Positions 18,054-26,570 of a stretch of DNA of 64,000 nt are shown here, piece after piece. The translations under genes and the position numbers were made by a program. Where the stretch lies: contig NZ_CP049253.1 in NCBI RefSeq assembly GCF_011046975.1, positions 2,046,001 to 2,110,000 of the forward strand, read 5' to 3'. Position 1 is the stretch's first letter. The number at the start of each line of letters is the position of its first letter. The notes under the pieces are model-generated. The model saw only the letters and a program-made list of their open reading frames with translations. It had not been told where the DNA came from and did no database searches. The DNA is from Microbacterium amylolyticum. Lineage in GTDB: Bacteria > Actinomycetota > Actinomycetes > Actinomycetales > Microbacteriaceae.

Positions 18054-19012
18054 GCGGTGGCCGCCTTCCGGCGTGCGAGGAGGAGAGCGCCGGCGAGGAG
18101 CACGGCCGCTCCGAGGCCGAGGGCCAGGGGCGTGGCCCACATCGCGTCGCCACCCGTGGGGGCGAGGTCATCGGAATCGTCACCCGGTGCCGCAACGGCC
18201 GGCGCGCTGTCCGTTGCATCCCCCGGAGCTGGTGTGCTGTCCGGGCTCGGCATCGACGGCTCCTCCGGCGCCGGGCTGGGCGTGGGCGTCGTTGTTTCGG
18301 AGGGCTCGGGCTCGCCGGGAATGCCCGGGGCGGGCTGTTCCGTCGGCGAGGGTGACGGGGCCTCCGTTGGCGCGGGCTCGGGGGCCGGTGTGGGGTCAGG
18401 GGTTGGCGCCGGCTCAGACGGGGTGGGGCTCGGTGGCGGCGTCACACCGGGAGCGGGCTGCTCCGACGGTGATGGCGAGGGCGGACCGCTCGGGCCCGGT
18501 GTCGGTGTCGTCGCCGGAGCGGTGATCTCCACCGCAGCGGAGGCGATCGGGAGCGGGGCAACATCGCCGTCCGCGCCGACCAGCGTTCCCTCGTTCAGCT
18601 CGAAGGAGGCGTCGCCGGGCGCGAGGGCGGTGAACGTCAGCGTGGCGAACGCGATGTCACCGGCGAGCGCGGGGGAGGAGCCCAGTCGCGTGGAAACGAC
18701 GCGCACTTCTGCGCCGTCAATCGAGGCCGCACCGAAGCCGCCCTCCGGGGTGATGGCCGAGCCGTCGACATAGGCGACCCGGTCGGGGTCGAAGGTCACA
18801 ACAACCTCATGGGCGAAAACCTCCGAGGCGCCCGTGGTCAACACCGTCACGTCGAAGGTCTCGGACGGGGCGACAGTGTGGGGAACGTCGATGTCGACAT
18901 GAGGTGCCGCGGGCGCGGCAACGGCAACGGGGCCGAATGCGAGGAGGGCAAGGGTGGTGAGGCCCGTGACCGCGGGGACGCCGATACGGCGGCGACGAGA
19001 AGGATGTGGCAT
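18050..19012 (-). CDS. Cell-wall-anchored single-cohesin protein
   Basis: A 320-residue surface protein. A signal peptide covers about residues 1-33. Residues 38-165 form a cohesin-like beta domain (FDVTVLTT, HEVVVTFDPDRVAYVDGS, GDIAFATLTFTALAPGDASF). Residues 168-280 are a Pro/Ser/Thr/Glu-rich wall-spanning linker with repeats such as PSPSEQPAPG and PSPTEQPAPG. The C-terminus has LAPTG (283-287), a membrane helix (293-313) and a basic ARRK tail, the sorting signal expected for class E sortases (LAxTG). It is followed with a 4-bp overlap by a dockerin-carrying amidase, which implies the two proteins bind each other on the cell surface. Confidence 0.8.
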   Translation of the reverse strand: MPHPSRRRRIGVPAVTGLTTLALLAFGPVAVAAPAAPHVDIDVPHTVAPSETFDVTVLTTGASEVFAHEVVVTFDPDRVAYVDGSAITPEGGFGAASIDGAEVRVVSTRLGSSPALAGDIAFATLTFTALAPGDASFELNEGTLVGADGDVAPLPIASAAVEITAPATTPTPGPSGPPSPSPSEQPAPGVTPPPSPTPSEPAPTPDPTPAPEPAPTEAPSPSPTEQPAPGIPGEPEPSETTTPTPSPAPEEPSMPSPDSTPAPGDATDSAPAVAAPGDDSDDLAPTGGDAMWATPLALGLGAAVLLAGALLLARRKAATA

Positions 19013-19192
19013 GTGGAGATCGCCTTTCGAGAGGAAGCGATCTCACGTTCTCAGGATGCTGTTTCTCTCGCGTTACCGACGGGTGTCGACGATGCGGCGA
19101 TCGTGGGGCAATCGTGAGCGCGGACGGAACGCGCCGCTCGTGGGCGTCACCGCGTTCCCTCGCCGCGATCGTTCAGCGAGCGGGCGCGGGCA

Positions 19193-20485
19193 CTACATCC
19201 ACACGGGCTCTCCGTCTCCGTAGGGCAGAGGGGGAGCGGGGTAATCAACCGCGACGCCGTCGATGCTGATGGGCACAGGCGCGTAGGTCAGGAGCCCATA
19301 CGCGCTCTCCATGTCGCGCAGCGTGAGCAAGACGTCCTCCGGAGCGGCGGGAGCTGCGCCGCCGTCGATGAGAAACCGCGCGGTCCTCGCCAGAGACAGG
19401 TGCGCCCTGCCGCCGCGACCCGCAAGGGCCAGAGCGGCCGCTGCCATCCCCAGCCCCGTCGCCATGTCCAGCGCCTGAACGGGCAGGGCTCCCGGCCGCC
19501 ATCCGTCGTCCGTTTCGGTGCCGTAGAGGTGCGAGATTCCCGTCGCCGCCTGCACCACGCTGTCGAATCCGCGTCGTCCCGACCACCCCGGAATCTCGCC
19601 CCAGGCGTCGAGCGACACCACCGCGACATGCGGATGACGTTCCGCAATAGCCTCCGGTCCGAATCCCGTTCGTTCGAGGCTGGACAAGCGGTAACCCAAA
19701 AAGACGACATCGGCCCTGTCCACAAGCGACCGCACGCGGTCGCCCTCATCGGCGAGATCCACGACGGCCGTTCGTTTCGCGAAACCGGTGTCGAGGTGAT
19801 GGCTCGTGAGCTCTGGAAGGTGAGGTGGATCGATCCGCAGCACGTCCGCGCCGAGCGCGCCGAGCAGCCGGGACGCTGACGGCCCGGCGATGACGCGGCT
19901 GAGATCGAGAACACGCAGTCCGGTCAGAGGAGCCCCATCACCGGGGCGGAAGGCTCGCGCGCTTCCCACCTCGGAGATCTCGATCCAGTCGCCGCTGGCC
20001 GAACGCACCTGGCCCGGCTGCCGAACGGCGACCGCGATGGCGCCCGTTTCTTGTGCGGCCTCTTCGATCTGCGCGGACGTCATCAGCCGCATGGCCGCCG
20101 CTGCGGACGGACCGTCTTCGACGTCGAGCGCTCGCAGCAGGGCTCGTTCGTGGTGCGGATAGTTCGCGTGTGTGCGCACCCATCCATCGGACGAGGCGAA
20201 GAAGCCCGACAGAGGAGCGAACGCGGAAAGGGGCTCCCCGTCCACCCGTAGGTGCGAGAACGAACCGAACCACGCCGCCACCCGCGCGGAATCAAACGAG
20301 ATCGTGTGCCGCGTCCCCATCAGCCCCGCGAGCACCGAGCCGAAGGCGTGCGTCGCCGAAAGAGCCAGCCCCTCCACATTGAGCGGGCCGCCCCACCACG
20401 TGAGAGGGCCGAAGCGGGTGCACACACCCGGAGCGGTGAAAGGTCGAAGGGAGACACCGAGAAGCGGTTGCCGCGAATCACCCAT
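19193..20485 (-). CDS. CaiB/BaiF-type CoA-transferase with rearranged domain order
   Basis: A 430-residue class III CoA-transferase. The block that normally opens these proteins, LTGLRVLDLSRVIAGP with LGADVLRIDPP, starts only at residue 187. The catalytic aspartate is about residue 340 in ALDMATG, near the C-terminus. The first 185 residues contain blocks that usually follow it, such as LSGFFASSDGWVRTHANY (93-110). The protein thus looks like the family read as second half first, a circular permutation. The CoA ester used is unknown. It lies 27 bp behind the purine permease on the same strand and may share its transcript. Confidence 0.75.
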   Translation of the reverse strand: MGDSRQPLLGVSLRPFTAPGVCTRFGPLTWWGGPLNVEGLALSATHAFGSVLAGLMGTRHTISFDSARVAAWFGSFSHLRVDGEPLSAFAPLSGFFASSDGWVRTHANYPHHERALLRALDVEDGPSAAAAMRLMTSAQIEEAAQETGAIAVAVRQPGQVRSASGDWIEISEVGSARAFRPGDGAPLTGLRVLDLSRVIAGPSASRLLGALGADVLRIDPPHLPELTSHHLDTGFAKRTAVVDLADEGDRVRSLVDRADVVFLGYRLSSLERTGFGPEAIAERHPHVAVVSLDAWGEIPGWSGRRGFDSVVQAATGISHLYGTETDDGWRPGALPVQALDMATGLGMAAAALALAGRGGRAHLSLARTARFLIDGGAAPAAPEDVLLTLRDMESAYGLLTYAPVPISIDGVAVDYPAPPLPYGDGEPVWM

Positions 20486-20512
20486 GACGCGGACGATACG
20501 CGGATTTGCCGA

Positions 20513-21928
20513 TCAGATGAAGAGCTGTTGCAGAGGCTCAACGACGAAGTAGACCATGAAAAGCGCGCTGACGACCCACATGATCCAGTGGATCTCACGC
20601 ACCTTCCGGGTTGCCAGCTTCACGATCACAAAGGCGATAAAGCCCGCGCCGATGCCGTCGGCGATCGAGTACGTGAACGGCATGAAGGCGATCGTGAAGA
20701 ACGCGGGAATGCCCACCTCGGCACGCGACCAGTCGATCTCGGCAACGCGCGACAGCATGAGGAAACCGACGAGAACGAGGGCGGGGGCCGCGGCTTCATA
20801 GGGGACGAGGGCGACGAGCGGGGCGAGGAACGTCGCCAACAAGAACGAGACGCCGGTCACGATCGTGGACAGACCTGTGCGGGCGCCGTCGCCGACGCCG
20901 GCGGTCGATTCGACGAACGCCGTATTCGACGACACGGAACCCGCGCCGCCCGCGAGTGCGCCAACGGCGTCGAGGATGAGGATCTGCTTCGAACGCGGGG
21001 GGTTGTGCTCGGCGTCCAGCAGGTTTGCCTCGGCGCCGACGGCGACCATGGTGCCCATGGTGTCGAAGAAGTCGGCCAGCAGAAGCGTGAAAACGAGCAG
21101 GATGACGACGATCACGCTGAGGTTCTGGAAGGAACCGAGCAGGTTGAACTGGCCGATGAGCGAGAAGTCCGGCAGCGCCGCGATTCCCGTGAACTCGGGG
21201 GCGGTGTTGAACGAGCCCGGACCCTCGTCGCCGATGTGCAGGGTGTTCTCCAGCGTCACGGCGATCGCCGTCGACACGATGATGGCGATCAGGAGACCGC
21301 CCTTGACCTTGTTCACGTGCAGCACAATCGCCAGGACGAGGCCGATGACGAAGACGAGAATCGGCCAAGAGGCGAGGTTGCCGAGGTGCAGCGGCGTCGC
21401 CCCGCCCGAACTGACGAAACCGGCGTTCGACAGGCCGATCAGGGTGATAAACATGCCGATGCCGACGCCGATGGCCGTCTTGAGCGATGCCGGGACGGCC
21501 TTGAAAACGGCGGTACGGAACCCCGTGAGAACGAGGATGAGAAGGATGATTCCTTCGAGCACAACAACGCCCATGGCGTCGGCCCAGGTCATGCCGGGGA
21601 GCGCCGCGATGGAGAACGCGACAACGGCGTTGAGGCCGAGGCCCGCCGCCATGGCCATGGGATAGTTCGCGATCACGCCCATGAGGATCGACAGCACACC
21701 CGCAACGAGTGCGGTGGCCGAGGCGATTTTGGACAGGTCGCCGCCCCCGAGCAATTCACCCGTGCCATCGGGAACGGTTCCGATGATCAGCGGGTTCAGC
21801 ACGATGATGTAGCTCATCGCGAAGAAGGTCACGAGACCACCGCGGATTTCCGCGCTGATCGAGGAGCCGCGTTCAGAGATCGCGAAGAAGCGATCGAGGG
21901 CGCCTCGGGGCGCAGTGGTGCTCGTCAT
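20513..21928 (-). CDS. NCS2 AzgA-type adenine/guanine/hypoxanthine permease
   Basis: A 471-residue inner membrane transporter with 12-14 hydrophobic segments. The start block GGLVTFFAMSYIIVLNPLI and ANYPMAMAAGLGLNA are hallmarks of the AzgA branch (PbuG, GhxP/AdeP types), which are proton symporters for adenine, guanine or hypoxanthine. The late block FTIAFMPFTYSIADGIGAGF is also typical. It sits directly downstream of the xanthine dehydrogenase genes, so it brings in their substrates. A 14-bp palindrome lies just ahead of the start codon. Confidence 0.9.
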   Translation of the reverse strand: MTSTTAPRGALDRFFAISERGSSISAEIRGGLVTFFAMSYIIVLNPLIIGTVPDGTGELLGGGDLSKIASATALVAGVLSILMGVIANYPMAMAAGLGLNAVVAFSIAALPGMTWADAMGVVVLEGIILLILVLTGFRTAVFKAVPASLKTAIGVGIGMFITLIGLSNAGFVSSGGATPLHLGNLASWPILVFVIGLVLAIVLHVNKVKGGLLIAIIVSTAIAVTLENTLHIGDEGPGSFNTAPEFTGIAALPDFSLIGQFNLLGSFQNLSVIVVILLVFTLLLADFFDTMGTMVAVGAEANLLDAEHNPPRSKQILILDAVGALAGGAGSVSSNTAFVESTAGVGDGARTGLSTIVTGVSFLLATFLAPLVALVPYEAAAPALVLVGFLMLSRVAEIDWSRAEVGIPAFFTIAFMPFTYSIADGIGAGFIAFVIVKLATRKVREIHWIMWVVSALFMVYFVVEPLQQLFI

Positions 21929-21940
21929 TGCACCATGTTT

Positions 21941-21954
21941 TCAGATGCATCTGA
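21941..21954. promoter_or_regulatory. 14-bp perfect palindrome upstream of the purine permease
   Basis: TCAGATGCATCTGA is a perfect palindrome 13 bases before the permease start codon, in the 48-bp gap after the xanthine dehydrogenase gene. It could be an operator giving the permease separate control, since the rest of the gene set is tightly packed. No known regulator is matched. Confidence 0.4.
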
Positions 21955-21976
21955 GTGGTTTCGCGGAAGGGGCAGC

Positions 21977-24607
21977 TCAGCCCTGTTGCGCGAGGCGCCA
22001 CACACGATCGCGGGCGAAGGGCTGCTCGAAGGGGCGGGTGCCGAGCGCCCGCGCGATGGCATTGCCAATCGCAGGGGCGACGGGGTTGTACGGGCTTTCG
22101 CTCATTGACTTCGCGCCGAACGGGCCGAGGTCGTCGTTCGTCCGGGCGAACGACACATGAACATCGGGTATGTCGACGAACTGCGGAACGCGGTACGTCC
22201 GAAACGCCGCGTTCACAACGCGGCCCTCGTCGATGTGCACTTGTTCGTAGAGCGCGCCGCCGAGGCCCTGGGCAACCCCGCCTTCGATCTGTCCGCGGCA
22301 CTGCGCCGGGTTCATCACAACGCCTGCGTCGGCGGCGTGCACCTGGCGCAGAACGCGCACGATTCCGGTTTCCGGGTCCACGGCGAGGCGAACGGCGTGA
22401 ACGTTGAAGGCCAAGGATCGCTTTTCGCCCCGCTCCGTTCCATCGGCCGTGACATCGTGGTCCGGCGTGTGCCCACCCAGCAGATCGCGTAGGGCGAGGC
22501 AGGCGGCGTAGACGGCCTTTCCCGCCACCGTGATCCCGGCCGACGCAAAAGCGCCCGTGTCGTGATCAACGAGATCGGTGTCGGCATGCCGGATCCGCAC
22601 GCGCGAAACGGGAACGTCGAATGCGCTCGCGACAATCTGACGCTGCACGGTTGTTGTTCCATTGCCGAATTCGGCCGTTCCGGTGGCGACAGTGAACGTT
22701 CCGTCGGGGTGGGCCGTCACGGTGGCATGAGCGATATGACCACGCGGCGCCATCGTGGCGATCATCGAAGCAGCCATCCCCTCGCCGATCAGCCAGCCGT
22801 CGGGGGCGGGAACGTCATTGGGGCCGGCGAGGTCCTGCTGAGCAAGGTCGAGGCACTGATCGAGACCGTACGATCCCCAGAGCGTTTCTGCGTCGACCTC
22901 GCCAGAGGCATGCAAAATGGGGTCCCCATCGCGCACCGCGTTCACTCGGCGCAGGTCGAACGGGTCCATGTCGAGCCGCTGGGCAAGGATGTCCAGCGCC
23001 GATTCCACCGCGAGGATCACCTGGCCCAGGCCGTAGCCGCGGAACGCGCCCGACGGGGGGTTGTTGGTGTACACAGCCTCCGCGTCGATGCGCACAGCTG
23101 GAATCCGGTACAGCGAAACGGACTCGGCAAGCGCGTGGTACATCACACCTGCGGAGTGGTTGCCGTAGGCCCCCGCGTCGCTCAGGAGATCAATCGCCAG
23201 GCCCGTGAGCCGGCCGCTTTCATCGGCCCCGGCGCGCACCGCGATGCGCATGGGGTGGCGATAGGCCGAGCGCACGAACTCATCGGAGCGACTGAACTCG
23301 TAGGCGACGGGGCGGCCGGTTGCCAAGACGGCGAGAGCGACGAGGTCCTCGGCGAAGATCTCCTGTTTTCCGCCGAAGCCGCCTCCGACGCGCGGGGCGT
23401 ACACCCGCACCCGCTCGCGGCTTAGATCGAAGATTCGGGCGATCTCGTCGCGCGTGAGAAACGGCACCTGCGTTGATGACCGGATCACGAGCGTGCCGTC
23501 ATCCGCCAGATGCCCGATGGCGCCGTGGGTCTCCAGTTGCGCGTGAATCTGCCGGCCGGTCTGCCAGACCTCATCCACGGTCACGGCCGACGCCGCGAGG
23601 GCCGCATCGATATCGCCGCGCCCCGTATGCAGATCGGCCACGATGTTTCGGGAAGCGTCCGTGACGCGATCCGCGGGTGTGCGGTCCGGATGCACGAGGA
23701 CGGCCCCCGGCCGGCGCGCCTCGTCGGGATCGAACACCGCGGGGAGGATCTCATAGTCAACCGCGATGAGCCGGCAGGCCTCCTCTGCGGCCGCCGCGGT
23801 CTCGGCCACGACGGCGGCCACACGCTGACCGACGTGACGAACAACGGTGTCGAGCATTCTCGTGTCATCGGCGTCGTCGGTGCGGTGTTCGTGGCGAGCG
23901 GAGGAGTACCGCACATCCGGAACGTCACGGTGCGTAAAAACGGCGATCACACCCGGCACGGCTTCTGCTCGATTGGTGCGAATATTCGTGATGCGCGCGT
24001 GGGCGTGAGGCGCTCCGAGCACGCGCAGAACAAGAGCGCCCTCCGGCACCTCGTCGAAGGTGAACGGTTCTCGGCCCTGCACGATTCTGCGGGCGGGTTC
24101 AGGGATCGTCGATGCCCCGACGCCGTCGCAGTGCGCGGCCGGTGCCGAGCGCGCCCGCGTACCGGTTTCCCGCACGGGCCCCAGGCCCGCGGCGATCGCC
24201 TCGCGAATCGGGCGGTAGCCCGTGCACCGGCACAGACTGCCCTTCATGTGGCGATCCAGATCTGGCACGTCGTCTGCCGACAGGGCGGATGCCGTCACGC
24301 TCATCCCGGGGGAGCAGAATCCGCACTGGAAACCGAATCCCGCCGCGATCGCCTCTTGAACGGGATGGAGTTCGTCCTCTGGGGCGAGACCTGCAGCCGT
24401 TGTGATGGGTGCGCCATCCATGCGAACGGCGGGCACAAGGCACGAGTGCACCGCATCTCCGTCGACGATGACGGCGCATGCCCCGCAGTCGCCCGCGTCG
24501 CACCCCTTTTTCACCTCGGTATGGCCCAGTTCGCGCAGCAGGGTGCGCAACACCTGGCCGGGCCGCGGCTGAACGTCGTACGTTTCTCCGTTGACCGCGA
24601 TCTTCAT
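21977..24607 (-). CDS. Xanthine dehydrogenase, fused FeS and molybdenum subunit
   Basis: An 876-residue fusion. Residues 1-150 are the [2Fe-2S] subunit with cysteines 36, 41, 44 and 56 (plant-ferredoxin cluster) and 95, 98, 126 and 128 (second cluster, QCGFCSPG and CRCTGY). Residues 175-876 are the molybdopterin subunit, with RVGGGFGGKQEIF, NNPPSGAFRGYG and, near the end, GAKSMSESPYNPVAPAIGNAI; that glutamate matches the catalytic one. The enzyme hydroxylates hypoxanthine and xanthine to urate. The FAD domain is a separate protein whose stop overlaps this start (ATGA at 24604). Context with a purine permease and XdhC supports purine as substrate over other aromatic or aldehyde substrates. Confidence 0.87.
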   Translation of the reverse strand: MKIAVNGETYDVQPRPGQVLRTLLRELGHTEVKKGCDAGDCGACAVIVDGDAVHSCLVPAVRMDGAPITTAAGLAPEDELHPVQEAIAAGFGFQCGFCSPGMSVTASALSADDVPDLDRHMKGSLCRCTGYRPIREAIAAGLGPVRETGTRARSAPAAHCDGVGASTIPEPARRIVQGREPFTFDEVPEGALVLRVLGAPHAHARITNIRTNRAEAVPGVIAVFTHRDVPDVRYSSARHEHRTDDADDTRMLDTVVRHVGQRVAAVVAETAAAAEEACRLIAVDYEILPAVFDPDEARRPGAVLVHPDRTPADRVTDASRNIVADLHTGRGDIDAALAASAVTVDEVWQTGRQIHAQLETHGAIGHLADDGTLVIRSSTQVPFLTRDEIARIFDLSRERVRVYAPRVGGGFGGKQEIFAEDLVALAVLATGRPVAYEFSRSDEFVRSAYRHPMRIAVRAGADESGRLTGLAIDLLSDAGAYGNHSAGVMYHALAESVSLYRIPAVRIDAEAVYTNNPPSGAFRGYGLGQVILAVESALDILAQRLDMDPFDLRRVNAVRDGDPILHASGEVDAETLWGSYGLDQCLDLAQQDLAGPNDVPAPDGWLIGEGMAASMIATMAPRGHIAHATVTAHPDGTFTVATGTAEFGNGTTTVQRQIVASAFDVPVSRVRIRHADTDLVDHDTGAFASAGITVAGKAVYAACLALRDLLGGHTPDHDVTADGTERGEKRSLAFNVHAVRLAVDPETGIVRVLRQVHAADAGVVMNPAQCRGQIEGGVAQGLGGALYEQVHIDEGRVVNAAFRTYRVPQFVDIPDVHVSFARTNDDLGPFGAKSMSESPYNPVAPAIGNAIARALGTRPFEQPFARDRVWRLAQQG

Positions 24608-25404
24608 GCGAGGTCCTTCCGTGCGCGCTCAGCCAGAACGACGCTGATGGCCTGCCGCCAGTCGGCCGAGCCCAGCGGGTCGGTGTACCAGCCGCCAACG
24701 GCGCCAACGGCGGTCGCCAGCTGCTCGGCATCTGGGAGCGCCACGAAACGGACGATCCGGGGGGTGGTTGTTGCCGCCGTGACCGCAAAAGTGGCCGCAC
24801 CGTTATCGTCGAGGCGCCCCGTGACAACGGCGCCCGATCGGCCGAAGTCCGCGAGCGCCTCCTTCTGGAGAACGGTCCGCGATCGCAACGTTCCCGAGGG
24901 GATGTCGATGGCCCGCAGAATCTCTCCGGGAGCGAGTGTGTTGGCACCGTTGTCCGCAGGGATGGCGGCGACGGGCACGCGGCGGTTGCTGCCGTCGGGC
25001 GACCAGATCTCTGCCTCGGCGTCGAGAGCCACCGCCATCGACACCATTGCCGCCGCCGCATACGACTGAACGATGTTGCCGCCGACTGTGGCCATGTTCC
25101 AGATTTTGGCGGAGGCGAGCAGCGCATGAGCCGCGTCCTCGAAGAGCGTCGCCGCGGGGAATATGCTCGCGCGGGAATACTCCACGAGCCGCGCGATCGT
25201 GCAGGTGGCGGCAATGCGCAGACCCGTCGATGTTTCTTCGATGTCGGGCCACCCGAGAGATGTCAGGTCGACAAGGCCCGTGACCTCGGGATTCTGTTCG
25301 CTGAAGAGCAGGGTCCCTCCCGCGAGCAGCGTTTCGCCCGGCGCGAGAGCGAGGTCGGCGCGTGTGGAGGCTCGGCGATACGACGTCACCGTGTCGAGGT
25401 CCAT
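24604..25404 (-). CDS. Xanthine dehydrogenase FAD-binding subunit
   Basis: A 266-residue CoxM/XdhB-type flavoprotein subunit. The FAD-binding blocks LLAGGTLLFSEQN (residues 26-38) and NMATVGGNIVQS (about 102-113) are present. It passes electrons from the FeS clusters of the fused partner encoded next door to an acceptor. The C-terminal domain is shorter than in many homologues but complete to the stop. Its gene follows xdhC by 14 bp. Confidence 0.87.
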   Translation of the reverse strand: MDLDTVTSYRRASTRADLALAPGETLLAGGTLLFSEQNPEVTGLVDLTSLGWPDIEETSTGLRIAATCTIARLVEYSRASIFPAATLFEDAAHALLASAKIWNMATVGGNIVQSYAAAAMVSMAVALDAEAEIWSPDGSNRRVPVAAIPADNGANTLAPGEILRAIDIPSGTLRSRTVLQKEALADFGRSGAVVTGRLDDNGAATFAVTAATTTPRIVRFVALPDAEQLATAVGAVGGWYTDPLGSADWRQAISVVLAERARKDLA

Positions 25405-25418
25405 GAGCAGGCTCCCTG

Positions 25419-26498
25419 TTATCGCCGCGGGGCGGACAGCGGTCGGGTGGTGGGGGCGGCGTCCGGCGAACAGGCGGCCGCGCGCGGAGGCAGGTCGCGA
25501 TGGATGGGACCATCCATGGCGCGCAGCGGAGAACCGGTGCCGCCGTACCGGGCGGCGAGGATTTCGGCGATCACCGACACCGCCACCACATCGGGTGACG
25601 ATCCGCCGAGGTCGAGCCCGAGCGGTGAGTGAATCCGTGCGATGTCATCGGCGGAGACGCTGTGTTCGTCACGGAGCAACTCTTCTCGGCGCGCAACCGT
25701 GCGGCGGGCACCGAGCGCTCCCACGAACCCCACGGGGAGACGGAGCGCTTCCGCGAGCGCCGGAACATCGAGTCGCGTGTCGTGGGTGAGTACGAGAACC
25801 GCCGTCCTGGCGTCGATATCACGCAGCCGCGGGAGCACGTTGTGCGGCATGTCGACGATCAGCTGATCGGCGCCGGGGAAGCGCTCAGCGGTGACGAGAA
25901 TCTCCCATGGGTCGCAGACCGTCACGGCGAACCCGGCAGAGGTCGCGACGCGGCTGATGGCGGCGGCATGCTCGGTCGCGCCGCACAGAACGATGCGTGG
26001 CCGTGGCGCGCGGCTGATGGCCAGAACGCGACGATGAGTCGGTCCGGAAAACGTGACGAGGCGCGTCTCGCGCAGGAGGGCCGCCTCGTCGAGGTCTGCG
26101 CCGCTGACGAGCCCGCCCGTATCCAGGTCGATTCCGATCGTGGTCGGTAGATCGTTCGCGGCGCGCTCCAAGGCGGCGCGCATATCGGGCGTGACGGCGT
26201 AGGCAACGACCTCCACCTGGCCGCCGCACGCCAGGCCGGCGGCGTGAGCGGTTTCGTCGTCGAAGCCGAAGCGCGCGGTGCGGGAGACTCCATCGGCGAG
26301 AACCTGGTGGGCGAGGGCCACGGCGTCGCCCTCGACGCATCCGCCCGACAGCGAACCGATCACCTCGGTGGTACCCGTGACGGCCATCGAGGCACCGATG
26401 CCGCGCGGAGCGCTTCGGGCGACGGAGGTCACGGTCACCACAACGATCCGGTGTCCCGCCGTCAGGCGCGGGAGGAGGTGATCGGCGAGGTCGAGCAT
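25419..26498 (-). CDS. xdhC: XdhC-type molybdenum cofactor insertion protein
   Basis: A 359-residue accessory protein of the XdhC/CoxI family. The N-terminal XdhC_CoxI part has SAPRGIGASMAV and GSLSGGCVEGDAV; the C-terminal Rossmann part has RIVLCGATEHAAAISRVA and LGLDLGGSSPDVVAVSV. XdhC binds the molybdenum cofactor, helps add the terminal sulfido ligand and delivers it to xanthine dehydrogenase. It is the first gene of the xanthine dehydrogenase operon and runs divergent from a MobA-like gene that probably supports the same step. The last 25 residues are low-complexity and not conserved. Confidence 0.87.
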   Translation of the reverse strand: MLDLADHLLPRLTAGHRIVVVTVTSVARSAPRGIGASMAVTGTTEVIGSLSGGCVEGDAVALAHQVLADGVSRTARFGFDDETAHAAGLACGGQVEVVAYAVTPDMRAALERAANDLPTTIGIDLDTGGLVSGADLDEAALLRETRLVTFSGPTHRRVLAISRAPRPRIVLCGATEHAAAISRVATSAGFAVTVCDPWEILVTAERFPGADQLIVDMPHNVLPRLRDIDARTAVLVLTHDTRLDVPALAEALRLPVGFVGALGARRTVARREELLRDEHSVSADDIARIHSPLGLDLGGSSPDVVAVSVIAEILAARYGGTGSPLRAMDGPIHRDLPPRAAACSPDAAPTTRPLSAPRR

Positions 26499-26520
26499 GG
26501 CCTCAATCTACGCATCTCAC

Positions 26521-26555
26521 ATTGCGGCCACATTGCATGCGGGATATTGCATTGC
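26521..26555. promoter_or_regulatory. Four ATTGC repeats in the xdhC/MobA-like divergent promoter
   Basis: ATTGC occurs at 26521, 26532, 26546 and 26551 in the 72-bp gap between the divergent xdhC and MobA-like starts; GCATGC at 26535 is a small palindrome inside. The first two copies are 11 bp apart, about one helical turn. This may be a regulator or promoter region; evidence is limited to the repeat pattern. Confidence 0.3.
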
Positions 26556-26570
26556 CGGTACGTTCGGTTC

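Noticed and set aside
20252..22108. A 618-codon plus-strand ORF opposite the purine permease
   Set aside because: Composition is dominated by D, R, E, G and H, a shadow of a hydrophobic protein on the other strand.
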